DNA of 64,000 nt from Actinobacillus arthritidis (GCF_029774155.1 NZ_CP103833.1:1798001-1862000), one strand, 5' to 3'. Numbered from the stretch's first letter, positions 47,086-58,298 are shown. Made by a program: numbers and translations. The notes: a model not told the origin generated them from the sequence alone.

Positions 47086-48804
47086 CTAGAACAAGAAATA
47101 ACGCTGTGCAAGCGGTACTTTGGTCGCAGGTTCGCAAGTAATATGCTCGCCGTCCACACGTACTTCATAGCGTTCCGGGTCAACGGTAATTTCAGGCGTT
47201 GCATTGTTGTGAACGAGGTCTTTTTTGCCTACATCACGACAGCCTTTTACCGCTAGGGTTTCTTTCTGAATGCCGTATTGCGTTTTGATGTTCGCATCCA
47301 CGCTAGCTTGGGAAACGAAGTACACTGCACTTTCGGTATTCGCTTTCGCATTCGCCCCGAACATTGGGCGGTAGAATACCGGTTGTGGCGTTGGGATTGA
47401 AGCGTTCGGGTCACCCATTTTCGCAAAGCTGATAAAGCCTTTTTTCATCACAAACTCCGGTTTTACGCCGAAGAATTGCGGTTTCCATAGTACGATATCA
47501 GCCAGTTTACCCACTTCAAGCGAGCCAACGTGTTGGCTGATACCGTGAGCAATCGCCGGGTTGATCGTATATTTCGCAATATAGCGTTTAATACGGAAGT
47601 TGTCGTTACCTTCATCGCCCAATGCGCCACGCTGTGCTTTCATTTTATCTGCCGTTTGCCACGTACGAGTGACTACTTCGCCGACACGTCCCATTGCTTG
47701 ACTGTCTGAACTCATAATCGAGAACACACCCATATCGTGCAGAATATCTTCCGTCGCGATCGTTTCAGGGCGGATACGGCTGTCGGCAAATGCCACATCT
47801 TCCGGCACACGTTTATCTAAATGGTGGCAAACCATCAGCATATCCAAATGCTCGTCAATCGTATTCACAGTAAATGGGCGGGTTGGATTGGTTGAAGCCG
47901 GTAATACGTTCGGGTACATCGCCGCTTTAATAATATCCGGTGCATGACCGCCGCTGGCACCTTCGGTGTGGAAGGTGTGAATCACACGTCCGTTAATCGC
48001 TTTCATTGTGTCTTCTAAGAAACCACTTTCATTGAGCGTATCGGTGTGAATTGCGACTTGCACATCCATTTCGTCCGCCACTTTTAACGCCGCGTCAATC
48101 ACCGCCGGTGTTGCCCCCCAGTCTTCGTGAATTTTTAAGCCTAACGCACCGGCAACAATTTGTTCTTTAAGCGGTTCAAGCGTAGAACAGTTACCTTTGC
48201 CGAAAAAGCCGATATTAACCGGTAACGCTTCGCAAGCTTGGAACATTCTTTCAATATTGAATTTACCCGAAGTACAAGTGGTCGCGTGCGTGCCGTCCGC
48301 CGGGCCTGAACCACCACCTATCATGGTGGTAATACCGTTTTCGATAGCATGTTGTGCTTGTTGCGGACAAATCCAGTGAATGTGAGTATCGATACCGCCT
48401 GCAGTCGCAATTAAATGTGCGCCGTTATGTACTTCGGTACTTGCGCCGATAATCATATTTGGCGTCACATTATCCATGGTGTCCGGATTACCCGCCTGAC
48501 CAATGCCGACAATACGTCCGTCACGAATCCCGATATCCGCTTTAATAATGCCTAATTTTGCGTCAATAATCATCACGTTAGTGAGAGCAAAATCCAATAC
48601 GTTCGGATTATCTCGGGTAGCGGTACTGGATTGTGCCATACCGTCACGTACCGACTTACCGCCGCCGAATTTACACTCATCACCTTTAGTCAAAAAATCT
48701 TGTTCAATTGTCGCCCATAAATCGGTGTCGCCTAAACGAACTTTATCACCGACTGTCGGACCGTAAGTCGCTACATACTGACTGCGTGGGATTGTTAATG
48801 CCAT
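47086..48804 (-). CDS. ureC: urease alpha subunit
   Basis: 572 residues, the usual length. All active-site residues are visible: His141 and His143 ([14 protein letters not shown]), the carbamylated Lys224 ([10 protein letters not shown]), His253 ([11 protein letters not shown]), His279 ([15 protein letters not shown]), the flap Cys326-His327 ([27 protein letters not shown]) and Asp367 ([12 protein letters not shown]). It hydrolyses urea to ammonia and carbamate with two nickel ions. Overall spacing to ureB is 11 bp. Confidence 0.98.
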   Translation of the reverse strand: MALTIPRSQYVATYGPTVGDKVRLGDTDLWATIEQDFLTKGDECKFGGGKSVRDGMAQSSTATRDNPNVLDFALTNVMIIDAKLGIIKADIGIRDGRIVGIGQAGNPDTMDNVTPNMIIGASTEVHNGAHLIATAGGIDTHIHWICPQQAQHAIENGITTMIGGGSGPADGTHATTCTSGKFNIERMFQACEALPVNIGFFGKGNCSTLEPLKEQIVAGALGLKIHEDWGATPAVIDAALKVADEMDVQVAIHTDTLNESGFLEDTMKAINGRVIHTFHTEGASGGHAPDIIKAAMYPNVLPASTNPTRPFTVNTIDEHLDMLMVCHHLDKRVPEDVAFADSRIRPETIATEDILHDMGVFSIMSSDSQAMGRVGEVVTRTWQTADKMKAQRGALGDEGNDNFRIKRYIAKYTINPAIAHGISQHVGSLEVGKLADIVLWKPQFFGVKPEFVMKKGFISFAKMGDPNASIPTPQPVFYRPMFGANAKANTESAVYFVSQASVDANIKTQYGIQKETLAVKGCRDVGKKDLVHNNATPEITVDPERYEVRVDGEHITCEPATKVPLAQRYFLF

Positions 48805-48815
48805 TTTCTTACTCC

Positions 48816-49121
48816 CTATAATTTGCCGTCGATTTCGTTATGGAAACCGTAAATCACTTTATTACCACCAAACTCAACCAGTTCCACTTCTTTCGCTTCA
48901 CCGGGTTCAAAACGCACCGCATTGCCTGACGGTACATTTAAACGCATACCGCGAGCCTGCAAGCGGTCGAATTTTAGGGCGTTATTGGTTTCAAAAAAAT
49001 GGTAGTGCGAACCGACTTGAATCGGGCGGTCGCCTGTATTGACTACTTCTAATTTGACGGTTTTGCGGCCCACATTCGCTCGTACATCACCGTCTGCTAA
49101 TTGGTATTCTCCGGGGATCAT
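48816..49121 (-). CDS. ureB: urease beta subunit
   Basis: 101 residues. [53 protein letters not shown] and [31 protein letters not shown] are standard UreB. It forms the trimer with UreA and UreC. An uptake-like core (GCAAGCGGTCGAATTTT) lies inside. Confidence 0.97.
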   Translation of the reverse strand: MIPGEYQLADGDVRANVGRKTVKLEVVNTGDRPIQVGSHYHFFETNNALKFDRLQARGMRLNVPSGNAVRFEPGEAKEVELVEFGGNKVIYGFHNEIDGKL

Positions 49122-49141
49122 TTTTTATTCCTTATGTTATT

Positions 49142-49167
49142 ACTCTCTCCCTCTTGAGGGAGAGAGT
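49142..49167. repeat. 12-bp-stem hairpin between ureA and ureB
   Basis: ACTCTCTCCCTC TT GAGGGAGAGAGT, a perfect stem with a 2-nt loop in the 50-bp ureA-ureB gap. It lacks a T-run and may act in mRNA stability or subunit balance. Confidence 0.75.
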
Positions 49168-49171
49168 ATCG

Positions 49172-49474
49172 TTATCTAATCGGGTTATGTACGGTCACTA
49201 ATTTCGTGCCGTCCGGGAACGTCGCTTCGATTTGCACTTCGTGAACCATTTCCGCAATGCCTTCCATTACATCGTCAACCGTCAATAACGTTGCGCCGTA
49301 TTGCATTACTTCCGCCACCGACATTCCGTCACGTGCCGCTTCTTGTAAGTGGCTGGCGATATAAGCGATTGCTTCCGGATAATTTAATTTCACACCACGA
49401 GCTTTGCGTTTTGCCGCCAACTCTCCGGCAAGAAACAACATCAGTTTTTCTTGTTCTCTTGAAGTTAAATGCAT
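49172..49474 (-). CDS. ureA: urease gamma subunit
   Basis: 100 residues. [50 protein letters not shown] and [33 protein letters not shown] tail are standard UreA. It is the first structural gene after the urea channel, 55 bp away. Confidence 0.97.
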
Positions 49475-49529
49475 TTTGTACCTTCTTTTCTCTCAGACTT
49501 TGTTAGATTTTTTAAAAATAGACCGCTTA

Positions 49530-50432
49530 CTAAGGATTAAGCAATCTGACTAATTTATTTTTATCAAAAGCGGCTTTATCCAGTTTAGATTTTATCGTGA
49601 GCAAGCACCAACTTGCGACAATAAAACCAATCGTATAAGTCGGAATCCCCATTTTAGCAACGATAAACTGAATCAATACAGCAAGTAATACGCCGAAAAT
49701 CACATAAGCAAAATGTCTTCGTCTTGTGCCGGCAAAGGCACAAGCGACTAAAATGGGTGAGAAGCCATAAATCCCATTTGCAAGACTGTTCTCATCCACA
49801 CCAAGTAAATGATAAGCAAAGGTTGAGCCTATTGCCGCCACCGCCAAGCCGTACATTGCCGCAATCGGAGAACTGATTGCAATCGCCAAAAATAATAAGC
49901 CGCCGGTAATCGCACTCGAACCAAAATTCACTTCCGCCCAAGCATAAAACGGTGAACGCATCGCATCAATTGTATTAGTGTGGTCACTCAATGCTGGCGT
50001 AGTTTGGGTTAAATCCAATAATTCAAAAGAAGAAACTCCCCAACAAAATACCCAACTGGCAAGCACAAACGGAAAGGTAAAAGCAACTTTGCCTCGTTTG
50101 GTAAATTCACGCATTAATACGGTTGCAAATAGAGAAGAACAGATGCCGAGAAGCCAAATTATCGGGTTGGAAGCGTCGAGTTCACCGAAGGTAAACATGA
50201 CACACATAAAGGCAAGACTGGAATTGAAGCCGTAAAGACCTTGTTTAATTTGTTCTGTGGGATAATGAAGAAAGGAAGCAAATAATGTACCGAGTAAGGC
50301 ACCGAGAAAACAAGACACACCGAGTGTCCAGTGGCTAAAAAACATTGCAATGACAATTACCAAGCCGGACAAACCATTTTCTTGCAAAAAGATTTGCCCG
50401 ATCCCAGTAAGGGTGGTTTTGATCAACTTCAT
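49530..50432 (-). CDS. utp: urea channel/transporter (UT family)
   Basis: 300 residues, about ten hydrophobic segments. IGQIFLQENGLSGLVIVIAMFFSH, GLYGFNSSLAFMCVMFTFG and NGIYGFSPILVACAF are the repeated UT family motifs (two homologous halves). It lets urea pass the inner membrane to feed urease. In A. pleuropneumoniae the nickel importer genes cbiKLMQO lie upstream of utp; here they do not. Confidence 0.93.
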   Translation of the reverse strand: MKLIKTTLTGIGQIFLQENGLSGLVIVIAMFFSHWTLGVSCFLGALLGTLFASFLHYPTEQIKQGLYGFNSSLAFMCVMFTFGELDASNPIIWLLGICSSLFATVLMREFTKRGKVAFTFPFVLASWVFCWGVSSFELLDLTQTTPALSDHTNTIDAMRSPFYAWAEVNFGSSAITGGLLFLAIAISSPIAAMYGLAVAAIGSTFAYHLLGVDENSLANGIYGFSPILVACAFAGTRRRHFAYVIFGVLLAVLIQFIVAKMGIPTYTIGFIVASWCLLTIKSKLDKAAFDKNKLVRLLNP

Positions 50433-50934
50433 TTTTATTCCTGTATTTTAATGCTTTATATTTTGTGTATATTTTTATTATTGGCATAGGCTAGTGTTAT
50501 GTTTATACCGTCACCGCTATTGATAGGTTTGCCTCAGCGTGAATTAGTTTACGATAGTTTTCGTTATCCTTCAAATGCCTAAAAATCATAAGAAAGTGAA
50601 ATATTTCAAATTGTAAAATAAATTTCATTATATAAATTGGAACTTTTCTCAATAAGTCATAGTCTATGAAATACATTATCCGAATCGCATATTTCACTTT
50701 GATTTAGGTTTATCTCAATAACGCTATAAACCTGAGATAGCTTCCTAAATTAAAGTTATGTCGAAAGATAATTATCCTCGCAACCAATATTTTTTCAGCA
50801 CTATAAAGACAGGCGGTCTTATTCGGTTTATTTACTACAAAGTAAATCGAATAAGACCGTTTTTATTACCCAAATTCTGATTATCTCTATAAAATAAATA
50901 ATCATAAAGAAAAGTTAAATTCCCTCGAAATAAT
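50433..50934. other. intergenic region before utp and the LysR gene
   Basis: About 500 bp of AT-rich DNA between divergent genes, with no open frame of note. It must hold the urease operon promoter (minus) and the LysR promoter (plus). It also contains a terminator-like hairpin with no visible upstream gene (50814-50859). Confidence 0.6.
50814..50859 (+). terminator. orphan terminator hairpin
   Basis: CGGTCTTATTCG...CGAATAAGACCG, a long inverted repeat (with GTTTA/TAAAC-like inner pairing) followed by TTTTT on the plus strand. No plus-strand gene lies before it; a removed or decayed gene is one explanation. Confidence 0.7.
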
Positions 50935-51833
50935 ATGTTAAATAAACTTGATGCTTTGAAATATTTTTGTACTGTCGCACAAACGTTAAATTTCCGAGAA
51001 GCGGCTAACCAACTGGCGGTTTCCCCACCTGTTATTACTCGAGTGATCAATGAGCTGGAAATTGAATTAGGCGAACAACTATTCAAACGCACAACCCGAA
51101 ATATCGTACTGACTAATTTTGGCGAAGAATTTCTACTACACGCAAAACATCTATTGGACGATAGTGAAAAGTTATTTAATTTAGGTAAAAAACAACAAGA
51201 TGAAATGGCAGGTATTGTACGCATTACGCGCCGAAACTTCGAGATCAAGATGAAATCTTGTTTGAATTATTAAAAGCATTAGAGCCTTATCCGGATCTTG
51301 TGATTGACTGGCGAGTCGATACCGCTCGTTTGGATAATGTAAAACATCGCATTGACATTGGTATCCGAGCGAGTCGAGAACCTGATCCAAACTTTATCGT
51401 GAGACCGCTTTCCGAAATACACGATATTTTTGTCGCTTCGCCTGATTTTATTGCGCGTTGGGGTGTACCAAAAAGTCTTGATGATTTGCGTAAAAATTTC
51501 CCGATGAGCAGTTTAATTAATACCACAACGGGACATCCTTGGGAAATTTACATCAATCAGGACACCATTCTCGTTCCACAAAAACTCGGATTTATTACTA
51601 CCGATCTTTATAGCGAGTTACAAGCTGTACTAGCTGGTAGAACTATTGCCCATATTGGGAATATGGTATGTAAACCTTATCTTGAAAGTGGTCAACTGAT
51701 CCAATTGTTCCCTGAAGCACAATTTGAAAAATGGCAACTTTATGTCTATCGACCTTATCAAGCGGTGACCTCGTTAAGAGTATTAAAGGTATTTGATCTG
51801 TTAACTGAAATTATGCAAAAACGTTATGCTTAG
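50935..51833 (+). CDS. LysR-family transcriptional regulator (apparent frameshift)
   Basis: About 299 residues in total. Residues 1-60 form the LysR HTH (LDALKYFCTVAQTLNFREAANQLAVSPPVITRVINELEIELGEQLFKRTTRNIVLTNFG). The effector domain continues in the second frame (FELLKALEPYPDLVIDWRVDTARLDNVKHRIDIGIRASREPDP). The break is near 51237, at ACGCGCCG where ACGGCGCCG is expected (one G lost). Target genes are unknown. True pseudogene or sequence error cannot be decided here, but the break type matches the errors in essential genes. Confidence 0.85.
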
Positions 51834-51913
51834 CCATAAAAAAGCGGTCAAATTTTGCAACAAACTTGCAAAAAATGACCGCCAAGGTGAACACGGTTTT
51901 TAAATCAACTTAT

Positions 51914-52375
51914 TTACGCTTCTACCGGTTTGACGACAATTTTAGTGATTTGTAATTTATCGCCGTTCTGTTTGGTATCAATATCAAATTTCACGTTCCA
52001 ATGACCTTGGTTATCCCACATATCGCCGGAAACTTTGGCGGTAACCAATAACTCGTCATAACCTTTAGACTTGATTTTCGACTCAGTAATCATTCCATAC
52101 TTCATACCACCTTTTTGAATGTTTTTAATCCATTCTTGCTTGGTCATCGTATCGTTTTTTAATGTCACTAACTCAAAATCATCTGATAATAGGCTTTGTA
52201 ACGTTGTAAAATTAGGATGAATTAAGGCATGATTTAATTGTTCATACGCATCAATCACTTTTTCTTGTTGTGCTTGCTTTGCTTCTACATTCCCAATTAC
52301 CGGTAAACTTGCAACAACACTCAGGGCAACGCCCAAAAATAGCGATAAAAATATCTGCTTAAATGTCAATTTCAT
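51914..52375 (-). CDS. secreted NTF2-like (SnoaL/DUF4440-type) protein
   Basis: 153 residues. An N-terminal signal sequence (MKLTFKQIFLSLFLGVALSVVASLP) is followed by an NTF2-like fold: VIDAYEQLNHALIHPNFTTLQSLLSDDFELVTLKNDTMTKQEWIKNI and later GHWNVKFDI. Such proteins are often small periplasmic proteins of unknown role. It stands alone between the LysR gene and the SLC13 transporter. Confidence 0.8.
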   Translation of the reverse strand: MKLTFKQIFLSLFLGVALSVVASLPVIGNVEAKQAQQEKVIDAYEQLNHALIHPNFTTLQSLLSDDFELVTLKNDTMTKQEWIKNIQKGGMKYGMITESKIKSKGYDELLVTAKVSGDMWDNQGHWNVKFDIDTKQNGDKLQITKIVVKPVEA

Positions 52376-52587
52376 TAGATTCCTCGAATATCTCTGCTTC
52401 TCTCTTAATACTTGACTGATATTATAAAGTAATCATTATTAATGATAAGTACATATTTAGTTAATTAACTATTAATAAATATGAAATAATAGGCGAAAAC
52501 GATTGCTTTAGACAAAGAGAAAACAAGAAAGCGGTCTTCTTTTGCTATTTTGTTACAAAAAATGACCGCTTTATCGGCAAGGAAAAA

Positions 52588-54444
52588 TTAGAATAAAATA
52601 GGCACTAAAAAGGCAGTAACGATCATCGTAATTAACGTGAAAGGTAAACCAATTTTTAAGAAATCACTAAAGCGGTAGTTACCTAAAGACACGACCATTG
52701 AGTTCACCGGCGAAATTGGGGTCATAAAGGCGACGGATGAAGCGATTGCAACCACCATCACTAATGCCGTTGGCGAATAACCTAATTGATTTGCCACTTC
52801 TATCGCTATCGGTGCCATTAAAATCGCCGTGGCACTGGTTGAAATAAATAAACCGACGATAGCCGTCAACGCAAACAGTCCCATTAAAATTAACGGATAA
52901 GGCGTACTTGAACCGCCGGTAATGGCAATAAATTCCTCTACCATTAAACTTACCCCACCGGTTTTTTGCATCGCTAACGAAAACGGCATCATTCCGATCA
53001 CCAAAATTAAAGTCGGAAAGTGAATCGACTCATAGGCAGATTTCATATCAATACAACGAAATGCCCCTAACATCAAACACGCAATAAATGCCGCAATCAC
53101 ATTAGGAACCACACCGCTAATCATCAAGCCGATCATCACAACTAACGATAAAATCGCATAAGGTGCTTGACTGGTCGCCGGCACAACTTGCTTACTTTCT
53201 TTCGGCATACCAATTAAAAAGAAATCCTTACGGCTCTGCACCATCGTCGTGATTTTTTGCCATACGCCCATGACAAGCAAGATATCACCGGATCGAATAG
53301 TTTCGGTTAACAGATTATTTTGCAGAATCTGTGTATCTCGTTTAATCCCTACCACACTTAAACCGAAACTGGAACGGAAATTTAACGAATCTACCGTTTT
53401 ACCGATTGTTTCGGTTTCCGGCATCACACCAAGTTCCGCCATACCGACTGATTTTGCTTGTGTAGAGAAATATTCGCCTTTTAACTCAATCGGTCGCAAT
53501 TTAAATTCCTGACATAATTCTGCAAATCTGTCTTCATCCACCCCAATATCCATTAATAGAATATCTTTTTTCTGTAATTGGTCTTTTCCAAAAGCGGCAA
53601 GCGTAATATTGCGGAAATTTTTATAACGCTGAATCGCAATAATATTTAAATGGTAAATTGATCGCAGATTTAACTCATCTATTGTCTTACCTACAAAAGT
53701 AGAATCCTGTGGCAAGATAACCATTTTGGCACGTCCATGTAGCTTATATTCATCAATAAATTGTGCCATTGACTCTTCATTATTATTTGAAACGACCGAA
53801 GCATTATTACCTAACCAACGGCGAGCAATGAGCATATAAACTATCCCGAGCAACAACACCACCACACCAATCGGGGTAAAGCTAAAAAAGCCGAATCCTT
53901 CAAACCCGGCTTTGACCAATTCGGCGTGCGTCACTAAATTTGGTGCGGTTGCAATTAAAGTCATCATACCGCTAATCAAGCCGGCAACGGCAAGCGGCAT
54001 CATAAAACGACTGGGAGAAATATTCATACTGGCACAAATTGCAAGCGTGACCGGGATAAAAATTGCCACAATACCGGTTGAACTCATAAATGCACCTAAA
54101 GTACCGATACTCAACATTAATAAAGCTAATACTTTTGCTTCACTAGCACCTGCAACTCTTAATAACCAATCACTCATTTGATTTGCGACACCGGTACGAG
54201 CCAAAGCATCGCCAATGATATAAAGTAACGCCAGTAAAATCACATTCGGATCACCAAAGCCGGCTAATGCTTCTTTTGTAGTTAAAATACCGGTTAAACT
54301 AAAGGCTAACATCACCAATAGGGCGATAACGTCCATTCGCAATTTGTTTTGAATAAACAAAAAGACAGCGATGGCAAGAATTGCCAATACCCAAAATAAA
54401 GGATATTGCATAAAGGAAGGTAAAAATTGCTGAAGGGTTTGCAT
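52588..54444 (-). CDS. SLC13/DASS-family transporter with two TrkA-C domains
   Basis: 618 residues from MQTLQQFLPSFMQYPLFWVL; an upstream in-frame Met is rejected. About 11-13 membrane segments are interrupted by a soluble central region (about 205-415) with two TrkA-C/RCK-C domains (TFVGKTIDELNLRSIYHLNIIAIQR and ETIGKTVDSLNFRSSFGLSVVGIKRD). This is the sodium/sulphate or carboxylate symporter family of the YfbS type. Substrate unknown. It lies 63 bp downstream of mtlR but after a terminator, so likely separate. Confidence 0.88.
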   Translation of the reverse strand: MQTLQQFLPSFMQYPLFWVLAILAIAVFLFIQNKLRMDVIALLVMLAFSLTGILTTKEALAGFGDPNVILLALLYIIGDALARTGVANQMSDWLLRVAGASEAKVLALLMLSIGTLGAFMSSTGIVAIFIPVTLAICASMNISPSRFMMPLAVAGLISGMMTLIATAPNLVTHAELVKAGFEGFGFFSFTPIGVVVLLLGIVYMLIARRWLGNNASVVSNNNEESMAQFIDEYKLHGRAKMVILPQDSTFVGKTIDELNLRSIYHLNIIAIQRYKNFRNITLAAFGKDQLQKKDILLMDIGVDEDRFAELCQEFKLRPIELKGEYFSTQAKSVGMAELGVMPETETIGKTVDSLNFRSSFGLSVVGIKRDTQILQNNLLTETIRSGDILLVMGVWQKITTMVQSRKDFFLIGMPKESKQVVPATSQAPYAILSLVVMIGLMISGVVPNVIAAFIACLMLGAFRCIDMKSAYESIHFPTLILVIGMMPFSLAMQKTGGVSLMVEEFIAITGGSSTPYPLILMGLFALTAIVGLFISTSATAILMAPIAIEVANQLGYSPTALVMVVAIASSVAFMTPISPVNSMVVSLGNYRFSDFLKIGLPFTLITMIVTAFLVPILF

Positions 54445-54498
54445 AATATTCTCTAATTGTAAAAAAATCGGCAAATTATACCGCTTATTATGCAACAA

Positions 54499-54523
54499 AA
54501 AAGCCCCTTATAAGGGGCTTTCT
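54499..54523 (-). terminator. terminator overlapping mtlR stop
   Basis: AAAGCCCCTTATAAGGGGCTTTTTT on the minus strand: the stem begins within the last codons of mtlR, and the stop TAA falls in the loop region. It ends the mtlADR transcript. Confidence 0.88.
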
Positions 54524-55032
54524 ACATCGAGTTTTTCGTTAATTTCCGTAATGGCAAGAATCAAACTGGAACGCATAATCCGTTCCAATCGTATCTGTTG
54601 CATCTGAAATAGCATTGAATCTTTATTCTCTACATTCGCAGAAAACTTCAATACATCCGACACCGGGCTTAAATCAATATGATGTAAATCTCGAGCAAAT
54701 TGTATGATCGCAGGATGAGAAAACGGTAATTCTTCTACCTCATCACTTAGTTGTTGCTTCACTTCAATAAAAAGTGAAATATCTTCAAACACCGATGCAG
54801 AAATCACACCTAGACCTAATAATAACTTTAAACGAACATTTAATTCAGCAAGCGGCCCTTGATGCTCAAACAAAGAATCGACTACCGATTTTAAAGCGAA
54901 ATCGGTTTTCCGAAATACTCGTTGAATAAGTCGTTCAATATTTTGTGCAAACTGATTTACTGAAAGAGCGAAGAACCCTCGTAAAGAGGGGACTTCACTT
55001 AATTGTTCGATAAAATTATCTGAATATGGCAT
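54508..55032 (-). CDS. mtlR: mannitol operon repressor MtlR
   Basis: 174 residues. ERLIQRVFRKTDFALKSVVDSLFEHQGPLAELNVRLKLLLGLGVISASVFEDISLFIEVKQQL is typical MtlR. It modulates the mannitol operon. The start overlaps the mtlD stop by one base (TAATG), so the two are coupled. Confidence 0.94.
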   Translation of the reverse strand: MPYSDNFIEQLSEVPSLRGFFALSVNQFAQNIERLIQRVFRKTDFALKSVVDSLFEHQGPLAELNVRLKLLLGLGVISASVFEDISLFIEVKQQLSDEVEELPFSHPAIIQFARDLHHIDLSPVSDVLKFSANVENKDSMLFQMQQIRLERIMRSSLILAITEINEKLDVESPL

Positions 55033-56171
55033 TAGTTATATAACGCAACAACTTGATTAATAACGTCTTGGTTGGTTAAACCGGTATATTTCTCAACTGC
55101 CGCAACAACTCCGTTATCTGCAATAAATTGTGCTAATTCAACCGCTTGTGGGTCTTCTTCATTACGATATTGTAGAGCCATAACCACACCATTGACGAGG
55201 TTTTTATGCGGTAAACCATATTCTAACGTGCCTAACAGCGGTTTAATTAAACGATCGTTCGGGCTAAGTTTACGAATTGGCTCACGACCTACACGGTTTA
55301 CATCATCATTTAAGTACGGATTTGCAAAACGTTTTAAGATTTTTTCGATATAAGCGGCGTGTGCTTGTGGGTCAAAACTATAACGTTTAATTAATACCGC
55401 ACCGCTTTCTTCCATGGTCGCTTTTACTGCCACTTTCACGCTGTCGATAGCAATTGCTTCTTTAATCCATTTCACACCAGCTTGTTTGCCTAAATAGGCA
55501 GAAATTAAATGGCCGGTATTTAAAGTGAATAGTTTACGCTCTACAAATGCCATTAAATTATCGGTTAATTCCATCCCTTTAATATCCGGAATTTGACCTT
55601 TGAACTGGGTTTTATCCACAATCCATTCGCTAAACTCTTCTACCGTCACTTCTAACGGATCCTCTTCGTTTAACTCTGCCGGCGGTACGATTCTATCGAC
55701 TGCCGAATCTACAAAACCGACAAATTTTTCAATTTCCGCCTGTTGAGCAACGGTTAAATTTTCAAAAATTTTTGCTTTAAAGAAACTTGTTCCACGCACC
55801 ATATTTTCACAAGCAATGATATTTAACGGTTGAGTATTACCTGCTTCTAAACGTGCCGCTAACGCTTTGGCAAACAACGGAGCGATAAAGCCTAAAACAT
55901 TCGGACCAACCGCAGTCGTAATCAGTTCAACACTTTTCACTTGTTCGATAACTGCCGCTTCATCTTTTGAGTTGATCGCCGCAATATTTTTTACCACTTC
56001 AACACGGCTTGCATCACCTACAATTTTTACGCCGTATTGTTTGTTTTGATTAATTTGATCAATCTGAGTTTGATTGATGTCAGCAAAAGTGACGAAAACA
56101 CCGGAATCCGACAATAATTTACCGATAAAACCACGACCGATATTACCTGCACCAAAATGTAATGCGTTCAT
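55032..56171 (-). CDS. mtlD: mannitol-1-phosphate 5-dehydrogenase
   Basis: 379 residues. N-terminal NAD-binding motif [34 protein letters not shown] and [16 protein letters not shown] are dehydrogenase signatures. It oxidises mannitol 1-phosphate to fructose 6-phosphate. It follows mtlA and a hairpin at 56231-56250, and it is coupled to mtlR. Confidence 0.97.
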   Translation of the reverse strand: MNALHFGAGNIGRGFIGKLLSDSGVFVTFADINQTQIDQINQNKQYGVKIVGDASRVEVVKNIAAINSKDEAAVIEQVKSVELITTAVGPNVLGFIAPLFAKALAARLEAGNTQPLNIIACENMVRGTSFFKAKIFENLTVAQQAEIEKFVGFVDSAVDRIVPPAELNEEDPLEVTVEEFSEWIVDKTQFKGQIPDIKGMELTDNLMAFVERKLFTLNTGHLISAYLGKQAGVKWIKEAIAIDSVKVAVKATMEESGAVLIKRYSFDPQAHAAYIEKILKRFANPYLNDDVNRVGREPIRKLSPNDRLIKPLLGTLEYGLPHKNLVNGVVMALQYRNEEDPQAVELAQFIADNGVVAAVEKYTGLTNQDVINQVVALYN

Positions 56172-56230
56172 TATATGTTCCTCTTAAATTTGTAAAATAT
56201 TTGAAAAATGTGACCGCTTGCAAGCGAAAA

Positions 56231-56250
56231 TCCCCCACTTATGTGGGGGA
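56231..56250. terminator. hairpin between mtlA and mtlD
   Basis: TCCCCCAC ATAA GTGGGGGA on the minus strand, an 8-bp GC-rich stem followed by TTTTC. It may stabilise the mtlA message or partly terminate, lowering mtlD and mtlR relative to mtlA. Confidence 0.7.
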
Positions 56251-56257
56251 AGTTAAA

Positions 56258-58148
56258 TTACTCGCCTTTTAATAAGCGTAATACTTTTTGCGGATCATCA
56301 GTTAGCGTGAGAATTTCCATGGTTTTCTCATCATCTAACGCATTAGTGATCGCACTTACGACTTGGATATGTTCGTTATTACGTGCTCGCGATACCGATA
56401 ACTAATTTCGCCACACCGTCTTCTTCATCCGTAAAACGTACACCTTCACGATATTGGCAGAACACGATACCGGTTTTTAATACTTTATCTTTCGCCGCAA
56501 TCGTACCGTGCGGTACAGCAATACCTTCGCCTAAGTAAGTCGAAACTTGTTGCTCACGTTCAAACATTGCCGGAACATAATCTTCTTCCGCAAAGCCTAA
56601 TTTTACTAATTGCTCACCGGCAAATTGAATTGCTTCTTCTTTGGTACGTGCCGTTAGATTTAAGAAGATTTGATCCTCGGTCACATTTAAACCGCCACGT
56701 TCGGTTGCCACTTGCGGCACAACTTCAACCGGAATCGCTTTGTTTGTACTGTTTGCAGTAAGTTTTGCCACTAAACCGTCATAGAAAACGCCGTCTAAGA
56801 AGTTATTAAGTGATAAATGTTGTGCGGTCGGTACTTGTTTTTGTGCACGTGCGGTTAAGTCTTTGTGAGTTACCACTAATTGAGCGTCTTGTGGTAAATC
56901 ATTAATTGCTACGTTTTGTACTTCGACATTTAAACCTGCCGCTTGTACTTTTTTGCGTAACATACTTGCACCCATTGCGCTTGAACCCATGCCCGCATCA
57001 CAAGACACATAAATTTTACGTACATTGCTGAAATCACCTGCAACCGCCGCATCCGCCGCAACAGCACCGCCTTTGCTTTGTGCTTTCATTGCCGCCATTT
57101 CCGCTTGTGCACTCTCTAACGCATCATCAGATGCCTCTTCTTTTTGCATTTTGAGTAATACGGACGCAATCACGAAAGTAACTACACATGAAAGAATCAC
57201 AGAAGCGATAACCGCTAAGTGTGCACCTGCCGGTGTCATTGCTAATACCGCAATGATTGACCCTGGAGAAGCCGGAGATACTAAGCCGCCTAATAATGTA
57301 TTGGTTAATACGCCTGTTGCACCACCCGCAATTACTGCAAGGATTAAACGAGGATTCATTAATACATACGGGAAGTAAATTTCGTGAATACCGCCGAAGA
57401 AGTGAATGATTGATGCAGAACTTGCGGTATTTTTTGCTGAACCTTTACCGAATAACATATAAGCAATCAAAATACCTAAGCCCGGACCTGGGTTCGCTTC
57501 AATTAAGAAGAAAATTGATTTACCTAATTCTGAAGATTCTTGAATACCAAGCGGCGAGAAGATACCGTGGTTGATGGCGTTATTTAAGAATAAGATTTTC
57601 GCCGGCTCAACAATCACAGAGGTTAACGCAAGTAAGTTAGCATCCACTAACGCTCTTACACCAGCCGCTAATAAATCTGAAAGCGAAGTCACCACACCGC
57701 CGATAAAGCTAAATGAAAGGAGTGCTAATAACATACCGATAATACCAGCAGAGAAGTTATTCACTAACATCTCAAAACCGCTTTTCACTTTACCTTCGAT
57801 TGCTTTATCGAATGTTTTAATTGCCCAGCCGCCAAGCGGACCAACAATCATCGCACCTAAGAACATTGGAATCTCAGAACCGACAATGATACCCATTGTA
57901 GTGATTGCACCTACAACCGCACCACGTTCGCCACCGGCTAAACGACCACCGCTATAACCGATTAAAAGCGGTAGTAAATAGGTAATCATTGGACCGACAA
58001 GTTTACCCAAACTCTCATTTGGTAACCAGCCGGTCGGAATAAATAATGCGGTAATAAAACCCCAAGCGATGAAAGCCCCGATATTCGGCATCACCATATT
58101 TGATAAGAAACGCCCAAAACTTTGGACTTTCACTTTTAAGTTAGACAT
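56258..58148 (-). CDS. mtlA: PTS mannitol-specific IICBA (apparent frameshift near the end)
   Basis: About 629 residues in all. Membrane IIC domain (about 1-340: FLSNMVMPNIGAFIAWGFITALFIPTGW), IIB domain with the phospho-Cys (IYVSCDAGMGSSAMGASMLRKK, about 380-400) and IIA domain with the phospho-His (STYLGEGIAVPHGTIAAKDKVLKTG). Near 56387 one extra A (GCGAGCACG for GCGGCACG-like Ala-Ala-Arg) shifts the frame after LVIGIA; the tail RNNEHIQVVSAITNALDDEKTMEIL ... LLKGE continues to a stop at 56258. It takes up mannitol as mannitol 1-phosphate. Confidence 0.95.
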
Positions 58149-58254
58149 AACTGCTCCTAGAACAACAGTGTATAAGGTAAATAAATAAGATTGAATAATC
58201 TACCGTATAAAGTAGCACCGTCCTTCAAAGTTTCAAAAATATTTATCTAAAAAA

Positions 58255-58270
58255 TGTGAAGATGATCACA
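58255..58270. promoter_or_regulatory. CRP-cAMP site 1 upstream of mtlA
   Basis: TGTGAAGATGATCACA, a perfect match to TGTGA-N6-TCACA. It is the closest of three to mtlA (107 bp from the start codon). Confidence 0.88.
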
Positions 58271-58298
58271 TTAAATTTTTTAGCACTCATTTAAATAA

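Noticed and set aside
50503..50697. 64-residue minus-strand frame in the utp-LysR gap
   Set aside because: No ribosome site, unusual composition and no recognisable sequence; probably chance in AT-rich DNA.
54961..54990. GTAAAGAGGGG text in mtlR as a third copy of the urease-operon repeat
   Set aside because: Only about 11 bases match, inside a coding region, without the partner arm.
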